Under the pieces are notes generated by a model. The model was not told the DNA's origin. It saw only the letters and a program-made list of their open reading frames with translations, and ran no database searches. From contig DCYG01000012.1 of assembly GCA_002331025.1 (NCBI GenBank), forward strand, positions 1 to 64,000: DNA of 64,000 nucleotides. The letters run 5' to 3'. The stretch comes from Firmicutes bacterium UBA2116. GTDB taxonomy: Bacteria; Bacillota; Clostridia; Tissierellales; Sedimentibacteraceae. Each line of letters starts with the position of its first letter. Positions within the stretch are counted from its first letter, which is position 1. This document shows positions 50,988-60,213 of the stretch, one piece after another. Both the position numbers and the translations under genes were made by a program.

Positions 50988-53066
50988 ATGGAATTGCATG
51001 AATTTCGCAAAGGTTATTTAGAAAACGTTAAGGCTGTAGCTGCTGCCGAAAACGACGGTACTTCTGCGTCTTTCGTGCGTACTACTTGTGATGACCTTGT
51101 TGTAGGCGAGCTATTTGACGACTATGAACTATGCCACTACACCGGAACATCAAGTAGAAAAAAATACAGGGTTGATGCTTATTCCTATGATGATTATGAT
51201 AAATCAATGACTATGATTATTGTGGATTATTCAGGAATAGAGGAAATAACAAAAATCACGCAGACTGATGCCATCACACTATTTGGGCGACTTAGAGTTT
51301 TGGCAGAAGAAAGCATCAAGGGAAAACTACGTGATGAAATCGAAATAAGCACACCCACCTATGACCTTGTTGATAAGCTATACTCACTTAGAACAGAAAT
51401 AAGAAAATTGAAATTTTATATTGTTACTGATAAAGAGATGAGTGATAAGATTGGCAACTTCGAGGAAAAAGATGTAGGTGGCATCCCTTGCGAATATCAT
51501 CTTTGGGATATTGTTCGATTATATAGAATGAAAGGTATCGGCGATGGGCATGAACCTGTTGAATTAAACCTAAAATCAATTATCTCAAGTGGCATACCTT
51601 GTCTTGTTGCAAGTGATGTTGATATCGCTTCTTGCAAATGCTATCTCAGTGTGCTACCTGCAACTTTTTTAGCCGATATTTATGATTTGTATGGCAGTAG
51701 ACTTCTTGAAGGTAATGTTCGAACATTTTTAAGCGCCAGAGGTAATGTCAATAAAGGAATAAGAAGAACTATACTCGGTGATGAACGTAATATGTTTTTT
51801 GCTTATAATAACGGTATATCAGCAACTGCATCAGAAATAAAGACAGAAGAAGTGAATGGCATTCCACACATCGTTTACATAAAAGATTTACAAATTGTAA
51901 ATGGTGGACAAACTACTGCATCATTATCCAACACGAGATATAAAGATAAAGCGAATTTGGATGGCATATTTGTACAAATGAAGCTAACAGTCGTTGAAGA
52001 TGGAGAAACTGCAAGCGAAATTATACCAAATATTTCACGGTGTTCAAACAGTCAAAACAAGGTTAGCGAAGCTGACTTCTTCTCTAACCATGAATTTAAT
52101 ATTAGAATGCAAAAAATTTCACGTCAACTTTATGCGCCTGCTGCCCTTGGTGTTCAATATGAAACACATTGGTTTTATGAACGTGCAAGGGGACAATATG
52201 AAAATGAGCAGAGCAAAATGACACCATCACAGAAAAAACAATTTGTATTAGTAAACCCTAAAGCACAACTGTTTGACAAAACTGTTCTGGCAAAGCTTGA
52301 AAATTCATGGAGATTATTCCCTCAAATTGCTAGTGCAGGAGCACAGAAAAGTTTTAAAAAATGGGCAGAAGTTATTGTCGGCGAATGGGAAAAAAATCCT
52401 GATGTTTTTAATGATTTATACTATAAAAATATAGTTTCTTTATTAATTATATATCGAACCCTTGAAAAAGCTATTCCTAAGCAAACTTGGTACGAAAGTG
52501 GCTATAGGGCAAACATTATTGTGTATTCTATCTCATTTCTACATTATAAAATTCAAGAACAATTTCATGATATGACACTCGACTTAGGAGCCATATGGTC
52601 TAAACAAAGCTTATCTGATGAATTTGCTCAGTTAATGCTTGACGTTGCAAAACATATTTTTGAGTGTATAACTGATGATAGCCGACCTGTAATGAATGTT
52701 ACAGAGTGGTGTAAAAGAGAACCTTGTTGGGATTTTTGTAAGAAATCTCAATTTGTATTACCCACCAGCATAGAGAGTATGTTAATTTCAACACAAGATG
52801 CTAAGGATAATATCCGTAGTAGCAAAAAAGATAGAAAAATGGTAAATGGAATTGAACTACAATCTGAAGTTATAACCAAAGGTTCAAAATTCTGGAAAGA
52901 GCTTGGAGGTTTTATGCTTGCAAGAAAGTTATTAAACCCAAAAGAAATGGGAATTGTTCAAGCGGCAGTTGAGATAGACAAAGGGAAAATACCAAGTGAA
53001 AAACAATGTTTTGTGCTTATGGAAATATTGGAAAAAGCAAAGGATGAAGGATTCATTGTACAATAA
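50988..53066 (+). CDS. AIPR family protein
   Basis: Protein of 692 residues, AIPR (abortive infection phage resistance, PF10592) family. The diagnostic region FFAYNNGISATASEI (about residue 270) and LQIVNGGQTTASLSN (about residue 300) is clear. N-terminal ~220 residues are an additional alpha/beta part; the C-terminal ~120 are helical. AIPR proteins occur in phage-resistance loci, often next to Z1 and MORC genes; some were reported as abortive infection factors in lactococci. The exact activity is unknown. It is placed between the PD-(D/E)XK and HNH genes with 3 and 13 bp spacers. Confidence 0.85.
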   Translation: MELHEFRKGYLENVKAVAAAENDGTSASFVRTTCDDLVVGELFDDYELCHYTGTSSRKKYRVDAYSYDDYDKSMTMIIVDYSGIEEITKITQTDAITLFGRLRVLAEESIKGKLRDEIEISTPTYDLVDKLYSLRTEIRKLKFYIVTDKEMSDKIGNFEEKDVGGIPCEYHLWDIVRLYRMKGIGDGHEPVELNLKSIISSGIPCLVASDVDIASCKCYLSVLPATFLADIYDLYGSRLLEGNVRTFLSARGNVNKGIRRTILGDERNMFFAYNNGISATASEIKTEEVNGIPHIVYIKDLQIVNGGQTTASLSNTRYKDKANLDGIFVQMKLTVVEDGETASEIIPNISRCSNSQNKVSEADFFSNHEFNIRMQKISRQLYAPAALGVQYETHWFYERARGQYENEQSKMTPSQKKQFVLVNPKAQLFDKTVLAKLENSWRLFPQIASAGAQKSFKKWAEVIVGEWEKNPDVFNDLYYKNIVSLLIIYRTLEKAIPKQTWYESGYRANIIVYSISFLHYKIQEQFHDMTLDLGAIWSKQSLSDEFAQLMLDVAKHIFECITDDSRPVMNVTEWCKREPCWDFCKKSQFVLPTSIESMLISTQDAKDNIRSSKKDRKMVNGIELQSEVITKGSKFWKELGGFMLARKLLNPKEMGIVQAAVEIDKGKIPSEKQCFVLMEILEKAKDEGFIVQ

Positions 53067-53079
53067 GGGTGAATAAATT

Positions 53080-54120
53080 ATGAGAGAACAGGAATATCGA
53101 AGTTGGCTAAATATAAATAAAATTACATCGGTATCTACATTTATTGGGAAATTGCAAAGAATTGATGAATATGAAGGTGATATTGACATTCAATATGCAG
53201 AAGATAGGTGTGAAAGTTTACTACAGCGACTTACATATACAATAGAAAACATGGAGAACCATACTCCTCCTAAGCACAAAATTCCGTTTGAGCCGATTAC
53301 GAATAACTATTTTCAGTCAGTATATAATGGTACACGTGATTACAAATCACGATTAAGAAAATATTTGGAATTTCTGGCTGACAATCCTTCTACAAAAAAC
53401 AATTATCAGGAAGACTTCATACTAAAAGAATATTTTTCTCGTTATTTAACCAATGTAAAACATTTAAGTCAAAAAACTAAAAATAACTACATCACCGGAA
53501 TAAATACAATTAATACTCTGCTAACTAATAATAATTTACCCATTTCCAATATATATAATTGTGATACATTGGAAGCATTGTTATCCATTAAAAAGGATGT
53601 GTTCAACGAACCAGAATTTGTTCGACTAGACACTAGCGGAAATCTCATGTATAGCTCAGCTTTAAATAGATATATAGAATTTATTACTGACAAAAATCAC
53701 GAAAGTTTTATTCAATCCGGTAAGTTAGACATTGAACTTCCAAAACCAGATGTAGTTGTTGAAAACAACATAAAAAAATGGAAGAGAAACAATCTTCTCG
53801 TCCAACAAGTAATACATGATGCTAATTTTTTATGTGAATATAATAATGAACACAAGTCATTTATATCAAACTCAACACATCAAAATTACGTTGAGGGACA
53901 TCATATAATTCCTATCAGCTTGCAAGATGTGTTTGATTGCAGCCTAGATATATATGCTAATATTGTGTCGTTATGCCCTAATTGCCATCGTATTTTGCAC
54001 TTTGGAGTAAATAATGATAGAAAAACAATATTAAAATCATTGCTTGATAAAAGAATTGACCGATTAAATAAGTGCGGAATATCATTAACATCCAAAGAAT
54101 TGATTGATATGATTTTATAA
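53080..54120 (+). CDS. HNH endonuclease, last gene of the MORC/Z1 operon
   Basis: Protein of 346 residues. The C-terminal HNH motif reads GHHIIPISL (about residues 273-281), ANIVSLCPNCHRILH (about 293-307), with the CxxC/H zinc pair partly present, so it is probably an active HNH nuclease. The N-terminal ~250 residues are helical (FLADNPSTKNNYQEDFILKE) and could recognise DNA or modified bases. The gene starts 13 bp after AIPR, at ATG 53080. HNH genes are not a constant part of MORC/Z1 loci, so this may be an extra effector or a modification-dependent nuclease. Confidence 0.8.
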   Translation: MREQEYRSWLNINKITSVSTFIGKLQRIDEYEGDIDIQYAEDRCESLLQRLTYTIENMENHTPPKHKIPFEPITNNYFQSVYNGTRDYKSRLRKYLEFLADNPSTKNNYQEDFILKEYFSRYLTNVKHLSQKTKNNYITGINTINTLLTNNNLPISNIYNCDTLEALLSIKKDVFNEPEFVRLDTSGNLMYSSALNRYIEFITDKNHESFIQSGKLDIELPKPDVVVENNIKKWKRNNLLVQQVIHDANFLCEYNNEHKSFISNSTHQNYVEGHHIIPISLQDVFDCSLDIYANIVSLCPNCHRILHFGVNNDRKTILKSLLDKRIDRLNKCGISLTSKELIDMIL

Positions 54121-54299
54121 TCATAGTTTGTGGGTATTAGCGAGCACAGTGAGGAACTTTTGGCAAGGAGCACTTTAATTACAGAAGATAATGATAGTTT
54201 ACATATCGTTTGCAAAAAAAATATTGGAGATTTAATTTTTTGCTCGCTAAAAAACAACTCTCCCATGATTTTTATCAAGGGAGAGTTACTGCGATAATT
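54121..54299 (+). terminator. Terminator region of the restriction operon
   Basis: AACTCTCCC (54256-54264) pairs with GGGAGAGTT (54279-54287). It lies between the HNH gene and a convergent small gene and probably stops both transcripts; there is no long T-tract. Confidence 0.55.
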
Positions 54300-54548
54300 T
54301 TACTCAAATGGCTTGCTGTAACAAGTAACCTCTTTCAAATACAGTTCCGGATCACCGTTAAGAATAAGGTCGGCATATGCCAATGGATCGTTATAAATGA
54401 GGTAATCAAGTTCGCTGCGTTCAAATCGATTGCCTACAATCTCGTCTTCAACTGCTGTACAGTCAATTGATATGTGTGTAGAATCTTGATAGAGCAGTTC
54501 AACGCAAGCAGTGTCAATATTTAATTCGCATGATATAAGTTTAGACAT
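54300..54548 (-). CDS. DUF6061 family protein
   Basis: Protein of 82 residues (CELNIDTACVELLYQDSTHI, ISIDCTAVEDEIVGNRFERS, ELDYLIYNDPLAYADLILNG). Such proteins are usually encoded beside recombinases on Clostridial conjugative elements, and none is left here. ATG 54548 follows GGAGCGAAGG. Function unknown. It marks the right-hand edge of the restriction island as former mobile DNA. Confidence 0.7.
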   Translation of the reverse strand: MSKLISCELNIDTACVELLYQDSTHISIDCTAVEDEIVGNRFERSELDYLIYNDPLAYADLILNGDPELYLKEVTCYSKPFE

Positions 54549-54891
54549 TTCCTTCGCTCCTTTTCATCACTTTTGAGTAGTTGTCAGTGGTTTGCAGATG
54601 AGTGAGATATGCAATATTATCTTAAAAAATACTGGCTACATTTTGGCTACAAAAACTTTGCGAACCATAAAAATTGTGTGAATTTTGCTTTAAATATGCA
54701 CTATAAATACATACAACATTACTAATTGAATGTGTACGCACTATAAAGGGCTAGAGTGGGAATAAAAGAAAGCAGTACGTGAAGATTTACTAAAAAAGCT
54801 GTTTAACGAAATAACAATGCAAACAGATATGCACAGTATGTTATTCTCACAGTTGAACCGATGTAGCAAAGTGGGAAATATGATGAAGTGA
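54549..54891. other. Degenerate gap with integration-type direct repeat
   Basis: No intact gene. TGGCTACA occurs twice (ACTGGCTACATTTTGGCTACA near 54631-54651, a string I associate with the edges of integrated elements). This is consistent with the DUF6061 gene and SLOG fragment that flank it. Confidence 0.3.
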
Positions 54892-55305
54892 CTGTTTGGT
54901 GCATGCTATGGATTCGACTTGATTTGTGCAGAGCAGGTATTAATACGAAAGCAGATAATAAGACATACAGATCCTGTCAAAATTAAGCTTGTTGCCGTGG
55001 TACCGTTTGAAGATCAAGCTGCCAAATGGAATGAGAGGGACAGAGAAAAATATTTTAATGTTTTATCCAAATGTGATGAAGTAATTACTTTAAATAAGCA
55101 ATATCAAAGCGGGTGCCATTATGAAAGAAACAGATACATGGCAGATAACAGCAGCAGATTGGTTTGTTATTATGACGGAAGCGGCGGCGGTGCTGGGTAT
55201 ATGGTTGAATATGCAGAAAGTAAGTCTATATCCATAGTCAACATACTTGATTCTCATATTGTACAGGAAAGAAAGCATAAGAGGGCAGCACAGATGCATC
55301 AATAA
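54892..55305 (+). pseudogene. SLOG-family (DUF1273/YpsA-like) protein, N-terminally truncated
   Basis: The frame reads FGACYGFDLICAEQVLIR, then KIKLVAVVPFEDQAAKWNER, RYMADNSSRLVCYYDGSGGG and ends at TAA 55303-55305. This is the C-terminal two thirds of a SLOG (YpsA/DUF1273) protein, a Rossmann-like nucleotide-binding family. The N-terminal third with the first strand (as in SGM/GADM families) is missing behind an in-frame stop, so I call it a pseudogene. It is convergent with, and overlaps by 7 bp, the LytTR gene. Confidence 0.65.
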
Positions 55306-55979
55306 TCAAATGAATTGACACCCGTAATTGAAAGCGAAATGGCTTTTACCAGTTGCTTGAATCCAAGCCGTGACATTGGAATTATGTCTCCGGACTTCGT
55401 AAGGATAAATTTATAGTCATCGCTTATTTCCTCGATATTGAAGAAGTTGACAACATAACTTTGGTGACATTTGAAAAAGTAGCTTGTGTCCAGCTCTTTC
55501 AGGACTTTGGCGTGGGTTGTTATCTCTTCTACGTATTCTCCGTTGTGCAGGTAAATCATCGATTTGTATTTTTCTTTATAAATAAACTGGATGTCCTCAT
55601 GTGGAATCAGACGGGACATTTTTGCATTTTTTGCTGCGTACATGCCATATGGGCAGACATTCGATGATTTGATGACTTCAAGCATATGATTTATAAACTT
55701 GTTTTGCGTCAAAGGGGGTTTCAGGGTTCCTACAACGTGGCGCGAACATTGCCGGTCAAAATTGGTATAGATTTTCAGCATATATGTTATGGTGCCTCTT
55801 GAGCTTTCCATAAAAAGACGGAAATCATTATTAAACAGAAACTCATGTATGAATTTCTGTGAGTCGGAAACATGATGTATTTCAAAGGGAATATCGTGTG
55901 CCTTGAGGCATTTGGACAATACTGACTCCATCTGACCTCGCTTTTCGGCATCTCCAAGAAGTGCAATTTTATTTTTCAT
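55299..55979 (-). CDS. LytTR-domain transcriptional regulator (copy B1)
   Basis: Protein of 226 residues, same length as and close to the product of 8327-9007 (KNKIALLGDAEKRGQMESVL start; YAAKNAKMSRLIPHEDIQFI; CHQSYVVNFFNIEEISDDYK; SLSITGVNSFDY end). ATG 55979 lies about ten bases after AAAAGG. In this copy the DUF1659/DUF2922 pair is absent downstream; a SLOG fragment takes its place. Confidence 0.8.
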   Translation of the reverse strand: MKNKIALLGDAEKRGQMESVLSKCLKAHDIPFEIHHVSDSQKFIHEFLFNNDFRLFMESSRGTITYMLKIYTNFDRQCSRHVVGTLKPPLTQNKFINHMLEVIKSSNVCPYGMYAAKNAKMSRLIPHEDIQFIYKEKYKSMIYLHNGEYVEEITTHAKVLKELDTSYFFKCHQSYVVNFFNIEEISDDYKFILTKSGDIIPMSRLGFKQLVKAISLSITGVNSFDY

Positions 55980-56229
55980 AATGAACAAACCTTTTGAGAA
56001 TTCTAATTTATTATCTTCAACTTATATTAATATTTCAACTGGTACAGTTGTATATTTATATGCAAATACTGCATATATTCATTTTGAGCTTTCTATTTTT
56101 GGTAAACGTGATATTTGCAACGAAAACTTAATTTTTTGATAAAAAGGTTTTATAATAAGTTAAACAAAACCATGCGATTTCATGAGTTCACACTTTTTAC
56201 AACCTGCATAAAAGCATGAACGTTATGCA

Positions 56230-56925
56230 TTAATCGTCAAGGGTCTTTAAGCTTGCCAGCCTTGCAACCGACAGGGAATAGGCATCTCTGAATTTGTCAA
56301 AATATATGCTTTTCAGTTCTACCATGGCACCGGATTTAAGCTCCACAGTCTTGTAATGTTGGCATGAATTGTGTATTTTGCAAATGTTGCGGGTGTTTAC
56401 AAAAAGTCCGGGAGAGCTTTTTGCAAAATATTCCCTGTTAATCTCCGACATTACCTTTCCTATGTTTTTTGAGGTGGTTTCAGTTCCTCCGTTTGTCAGA
56501 TGTATTATAGTTTTATCGTTATCTCTCCGGATGTAATCTATATCCATGTAAGGAATTTTACGTGTGCAGTCACGGTGGGTAACCGTGTATTCTCCGGGGG
56601 AGAAAAAGCTTGCCAGCTCCGGGTTTCTCATAAGCTTATCATCAATTTCCTCTGCTGTGGGCGGAAAGCTCATGATACCTGTAACGACATGAATGAGCGG
56701 TGTGTCACTGCGGCTTTTGAATATATATTTTGTATTGCCGTCTGAGCACATTACAATGAGATGATAGTCATTATTAAACAGATAATTTTTCATAAATTTC
56801 TGTGGATTCGATAAATTGTGAATATCAAAGGTAATCTTATATTCCTTAAGAGGCTGAAGCAAAGCTTCCTCAAGGATTTTGCGCTCTTCGGCATTGCCGA
56901 ACAGCAATATTTTTAACACAAACAT
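56230..56925 (-). CDS. LytTR-domain transcriptional regulator (copy B2)
   Basis: Protein of 231 residues, the paralogue of the product of 9208-9894 (LKILLFGNAEERKILEEALL; PELASFFSPGEYTVTHRDCT; SVARLASLKTLDD end). Start ATG 56925 is close to AAAGGGA; GTG 56919 is an alternative that aligns better with the paralogue. With copy B1 it forms the second LytTR pair in the window, about 46 kb from the first. Confidence 0.8.
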   Translation of the reverse strand: MFVLKILLFGNAEERKILEEALLQPLKEYKITFDIHNLSNPQKFMKNYLFNNDYHLIVMCSDGNTKYIFKSRSDTPLIHVVTGIMSFPPTAEEIDDKLMRNPELASFFSPGEYTVTHRDCTRKIPYMDIDYIRRDNDKTIIHLTNGGTETTSKNIGKVMSEINREYFAKSSPGLFVNTRNICKIHNSCQHYKTVELKSGAMVELKSIYFDKFRDAYSLSVARLASLKTLDD

Positions 56926-57113
56926 CATTCCCTTTCATACAAATCTGTGAGTAATATTAAATATATTGTACTACCATAGTATTCGGCAGTGCATCCGGTG
57001 TTACAGCATGTTATCAAAGCATGTGATTCACACGGTGGGACCTGTGTGGCAGGCTCAAAGTACAGTACAATAATTTTATCTTGCGGTTTAAGTATATATT
57101 TATTTAGATTAAA

Positions 57114-57194
57114 ATGATATAATACATATATCATACCATCGCCTCGGCAATGCAAGCGAGCTTGCGCTGCACTCGGCTCAGATATGATATAATA
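57114..57194. repeat. Palindromic insertion-like element flanked by ATGATATAATA
   Basis: ATGATATAATA occurs at 57114-57124 and 57184-57194. Between them lies a near-palindrome: TATATCATA (57127-57135) and TATGATATA (57183-57191) as outer arms, GCAAGC-GA-GCTTGC at the centre, and GCCTCGGCA/TGCACTCGGC in between. It looks like a small dispersed repeat or MITE inserted in the promoter region of the ABC-F gene, and it brings a second TATAAT close to it. Confidence 0.5.
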
Positions 57195-57220
57195 GAGCAA
57201 ACTTTATGAAAGGCAATTAT

Positions 57221-59011
57221 ATGATTTTAACACTTGAAAATATATCTAAAAGCTTTGGAGAAAAGGCTTTACTGTATGATGTAACTTTATATATTAATGA
57301 TAACGATAAAATCGGTTTTGTAGGAGTAAATGGAACCGGTAAATCAACATTGCTTAAGATTGCTTCTCTGATTGAGGAGCCTGACAGCGGCAATGTTGTA
57401 TACAGCAATGGGGTAAGAATCTGCTACTTGCCTCAGGATCCTGAATTCAATAAAAATACAACTGTGTTAGAGCAGGTTTTTATCAATGCTTCTACTGAAA
57501 CCAAGGTGCTGATGGAATATGAAGCAAAGTCAATATTAAACAAACTATGCATAACGGAGTTTGACAAGGATGTAAATATACTTTCCGTTGGACAAAGAAA
57601 AAGAGTTGCAATAGCAAGCGCATTGGTGAATCCATGCGAGCTGTTGATATTGGATGAGCCGACCAATCACCTGGATAATGGCATGATACTGTGGCTGGAA
57701 AATTATTTGAAAAGATATAAGGGTGCTATATTGATGGTTACTCATGACAGATATTTCCTGGACAGAATTTCAAACAGAATAGTTGAATTGGATAAAGGCA
57801 GTATATATTCTTATGAAGGGAGCTATTCAAAATTTTTGGAGCTAAAAGCTTTGCGTGAAGAAAACGACATGAGCAGCGAAAGAAAAAAACAGGCATTATA
57901 CAAGAAGGAGTATGCCTGGATTCAAAGAGGGGCCAGAGCGAGAGGCACAAAGGCAAAGGGCAGAATACAAGAATTTGAAAAGCTGAAAGAACAGATAGGA
58001 ACAGATAGTGAGGAAAAATTAGAATTAAGCTCTGTTTCGTCCAGACTTGGTAAAAAGACCATAGAAATTAAAAATATTTCAAAAAGTTATGATGAAAAAG
58101 TTATTGTTGAACATTTTGAATACATTGTTACCAGAGATGCAAGAATCGGTATCGTTGGAAATAACGGAGCCGGGAAATCTACATTATTGAATATAATAGC
58201 AGGAAGAATCCTGCCTGACAGTGGATATGTTGATATTGGAAGCACTGTTAAGCTTGGTTATTTTTCACAGGAAGCAGATGATGTTGACGATTCTCAAAGA
58301 GTTATAGATTATATAAAGGATATAGCGGAAATTGTTGAGACAAGGGAAGGGAAAATAACCGCATCGCAAATGCTTGAAAGATTTTTGTTTACACCGGATG
58401 TACAGTATAACACAATTTCCAGACTTTCCGGCGGAGAAAGAAGAAGGCTGTTTCTTTTAAGCATCCTGATGAAGGCACCCAACATATTATTGCTGGATGA
58501 GCCAACCAATGATTTAGATATTGAAACACTGACCATATTGGAGGATTATATAGAGGGCTTTGACGGAGCTGTAATAACTGTGTCTCATGACAGATATTTC
58601 CTGGATAAGGTTGTAAAAACAATATTGGAGCTTCCCGGAGACAATACAGGAACAGTCAGGGAATACAACGGAGGTTATTCTGATTATGCCGCAGCATGGA
58701 TAGCAGAAGACAGAAGCCGCGAAGAAGTTAAAAAATATGAAAAAAAGGAATTTACAGAAATAAGGGAAAAGCCCAGGAAGCTTAAATTCTCATTTAAAGA
58801 AGAAAAGGAATATGGCACTATAGATGAGGATATAGCAAATTTGGAAGCAATAATAGCTGATCTGGAATCACAGATGGGAGTTCATGCAGCTGATTATGTC
58901 AAGCTGCAGAAATTAATGGATGAAAAGCAAGAAACAGAACAGCAGCTGGAAGAAAAAATGAACAGATGGATTTATCTGAATGATCTGGCAGAACAGATAG
59001 AGAAACAATAA
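57221..59011 (+). CDS. ABC-F family ATPase (Uup/EttA-like)
   Basis: Soluble protein of 596 residues with two ABC domains and no membrane part. Domain 1: GVNGTGKSTLLK (about residue 35), LSVGQRKRVAIA, LLILDEPTNHLD. Domain 2: GNNGAGKSTLLN (about 320), LSGGERRRLFLL, LLLDEPTNDLD. The linker (about 190-280) is long and basic, and a charged C-terminal coiled coil (about 530-596) is present, as in Uup. ABC-F proteins act on the ribosome or on DNA branch structures; some protect ribosomes from antibiotics. Start ATG 57221 is seven bases after AAAGG; the ORF is open upstream to 57206. Confidence 0.85.
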   Translation: MILTLENISKSFGEKALLYDVTLYINDNDKIGFVGVNGTGKSTLLKIASLIEEPDSGNVVYSNGVRICYLPQDPEFNKNTTVLEQVFINASTETKVLMEYEAKSILNKLCITEFDKDVNILSVGQRKRVAIASALVNPCELLILDEPTNHLDNGMILWLENYLKRYKGAILMVTHDRYFLDRISNRIVELDKGSIYSYEGSYSKFLELKALREENDMSSERKKQALYKKEYAWIQRGARARGTKAKGRIQEFEKLKEQIGTDSEEKLELSSVSSRLGKKTIEIKNISKSYDEKVIVEHFEYIVTRDARIGIVGNNGAGKSTLLNIIAGRILPDSGYVDIGSTVKLGYFSQEADDVDDSQRVIDYIKDIAEIVETREGKITASQMLERFLFTPDVQYNTISRLSGGERRRLFLLSILMKAPNILLLDEPTNDLDIETLTILEDYIEGFDGAVITVSHDRYFLDKVVKTILELPGDNTGTVREYNGGYSDYAAAWIAEDRSREEVKKYEKKEFTEIREKPRKLKFSFKEEKEYGTIDEDIANLEAIIADLESQMGVHAADYVKLQKLMDEKQETEQQLEEKMNRWIYLNDLAEQIEKQ

Positions 59012-59042
59012 ACTTGCAGTTACAATAGATGATTTTAAAAAG

Positions 59043-59093
59043 AAGCGGGTTGTGAAAGCTTCCTTGTTAGACTATGCTTTCAGTAACCCGCTT
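59043..59093. terminator. Bidirectional terminator
   Basis: AAGCGGGTT (59043-59051) pairs with AACCCGCTT (59085-59093), with an inner GAAAGC/GCTTTC stem. It separates the convergent ABC-F and MerR genes. Confidence 0.8.
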
Positions 59094-59099
59094 GCTGTT

Positions 59100-59924
59100 T
59101 TATATATTATTTTTTTTAACGGGATAGCAGACCTCGGTCACCCATTCTTTTGGATTCTGTGTTTCGTGGGGGCTTACGTGGTAGATATTGAACATAGCTC
59201 CATAAAATTCGTATCCGTTATCCCTCACCCAATTAGCAACAGCTTCATTTACCTTATCTATTTGGTCATAGCCGCCTTTGTAGGTAGCAGAAGCAATCTG
59301 TACGGGAGGCTCCGTTTTGAACACAACGTGTTCGGTGTCAGGGTAACTGCCCTTCACGGATTTCTGCACTTCAACATCTACATCATCTTCTTTATATTCC
59401 TTGTCATGAAAAATCGCAAGCGTATAGCAGGGAGTGCCATCCTGAATATTAAGATGTGCGATTTCCTTCATCATAAGTTGCCATAGGATTCCCTCTTGAT
59501 CATAATTGGGAATAATCTGCCTGACGCTGGCCACATATCGTTCCGGCAGAGTTTTTAATGTTACATTGTAATTCATAGCAGTTCCATCCTTTCTCAGCCG
59601 CTTGACGGCTGTTTCAAGAAGCAGCAAACGGTGCGCCGTTTCATCAGCTTGCGACTGAACCTCAGCACGCTTTACCGATAAAAATTTAGCCAATGCTTGC
59701 GGATTATCGTAGTTTTCAAAAATTTCAGTAATGGCAGCAAGACCAAATCCCATATCTTTAAGAGCTGTAATCCTACCTGCAACCAACAACTGATCTTCCG
59801 AATAATAGCGGTAACCGGTAAATTCATCTGTGCTTTTAGGTATAAGCAGACCGATTTCATCGTAATGTCGCAGCATACGTATACTGATTCTTGATAGTTT
59901 TGAAAAATCACCTATTTTCAGCAT
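59100..59924 (-). CDS. MerR-family regulator with GyrI-like effector domain
   Basis: Regulator of 274 residues. N-terminal MerR helix-turn-helix (IGDFSKLSRISIRMLRHYDE, GLLIPKSTDEFTGYRYYSED), a coiled-coil linker (about 75-115) and a GyrI-like ligand-binding domain (about 120-274; PERYVASVRQIIPNYDQEGI, VVFKTEPPVQIASATYKGGY, EVCYPVKK). This is the BmrR-type arrangement that senses multidrug compounds. ATG 59924 follows GAGGAAAT. No transporter is adjacent on this strand; the ABC-F gene is convergent. A distant target is possible. Confidence 0.85.
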   Translation of the reverse strand: MLKIGDFSKLSRISIRMLRHYDEIGLLIPKSTDEFTGYRYYSEDQLLVAGRITALKDMGFGLAAITEIFENYDNPQALAKFLSVKRAEVQSQADETAHRLLLLETAVKRLRKDGTAMNYNVTLKTLPERYVASVRQIIPNYDQEGILWQLMMKEIAHLNIQDGTPCYTLAIFHDKEYKEDDVDVEVQKSVKGSYPDTEHVVFKTEPPVQIASATYKGGYDQIDKVNEAVANWVRDNGYEFYGAMFNIYHVSPHETQNPKEWVTEVCYPVKKNNI

Positions 59925-60143
59925 TTTTATTTCCTCACATATATGTGTTTTTTGAGCTCATCTACATTATAGAGTATACCACAATGTGAGAGTCAATATA
60001 TTTTTTACGGAATAGGTTTAAAATATTTAATGCAATTTATTGATGACTATCTGGATGCTGAGAATGATCAAATTGTGCGTCGGAGGGTATCTTTCCGATG
60101 TAATATATTGATAGCAAATAAGGGTTCGGTGATTAATTTATGT

Positions 60144-60172
60144 TTTACATTTCATACTGCCTGCGTTATAAT
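60144..60172 (+). promoter_or_regulatory. Promoter of the HaeIII-family restriction-modification pair
   Basis: TTTACA (60144-60149), 17 bp, TATAAT (60167-60172), 42 bp before the methyltransferase start. Confidence 0.65.
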
Positions 60173-60213
60173 TGTTATATATTAATTAAGAAACGTTTGG
60201 GAGGTTTGTGCAA

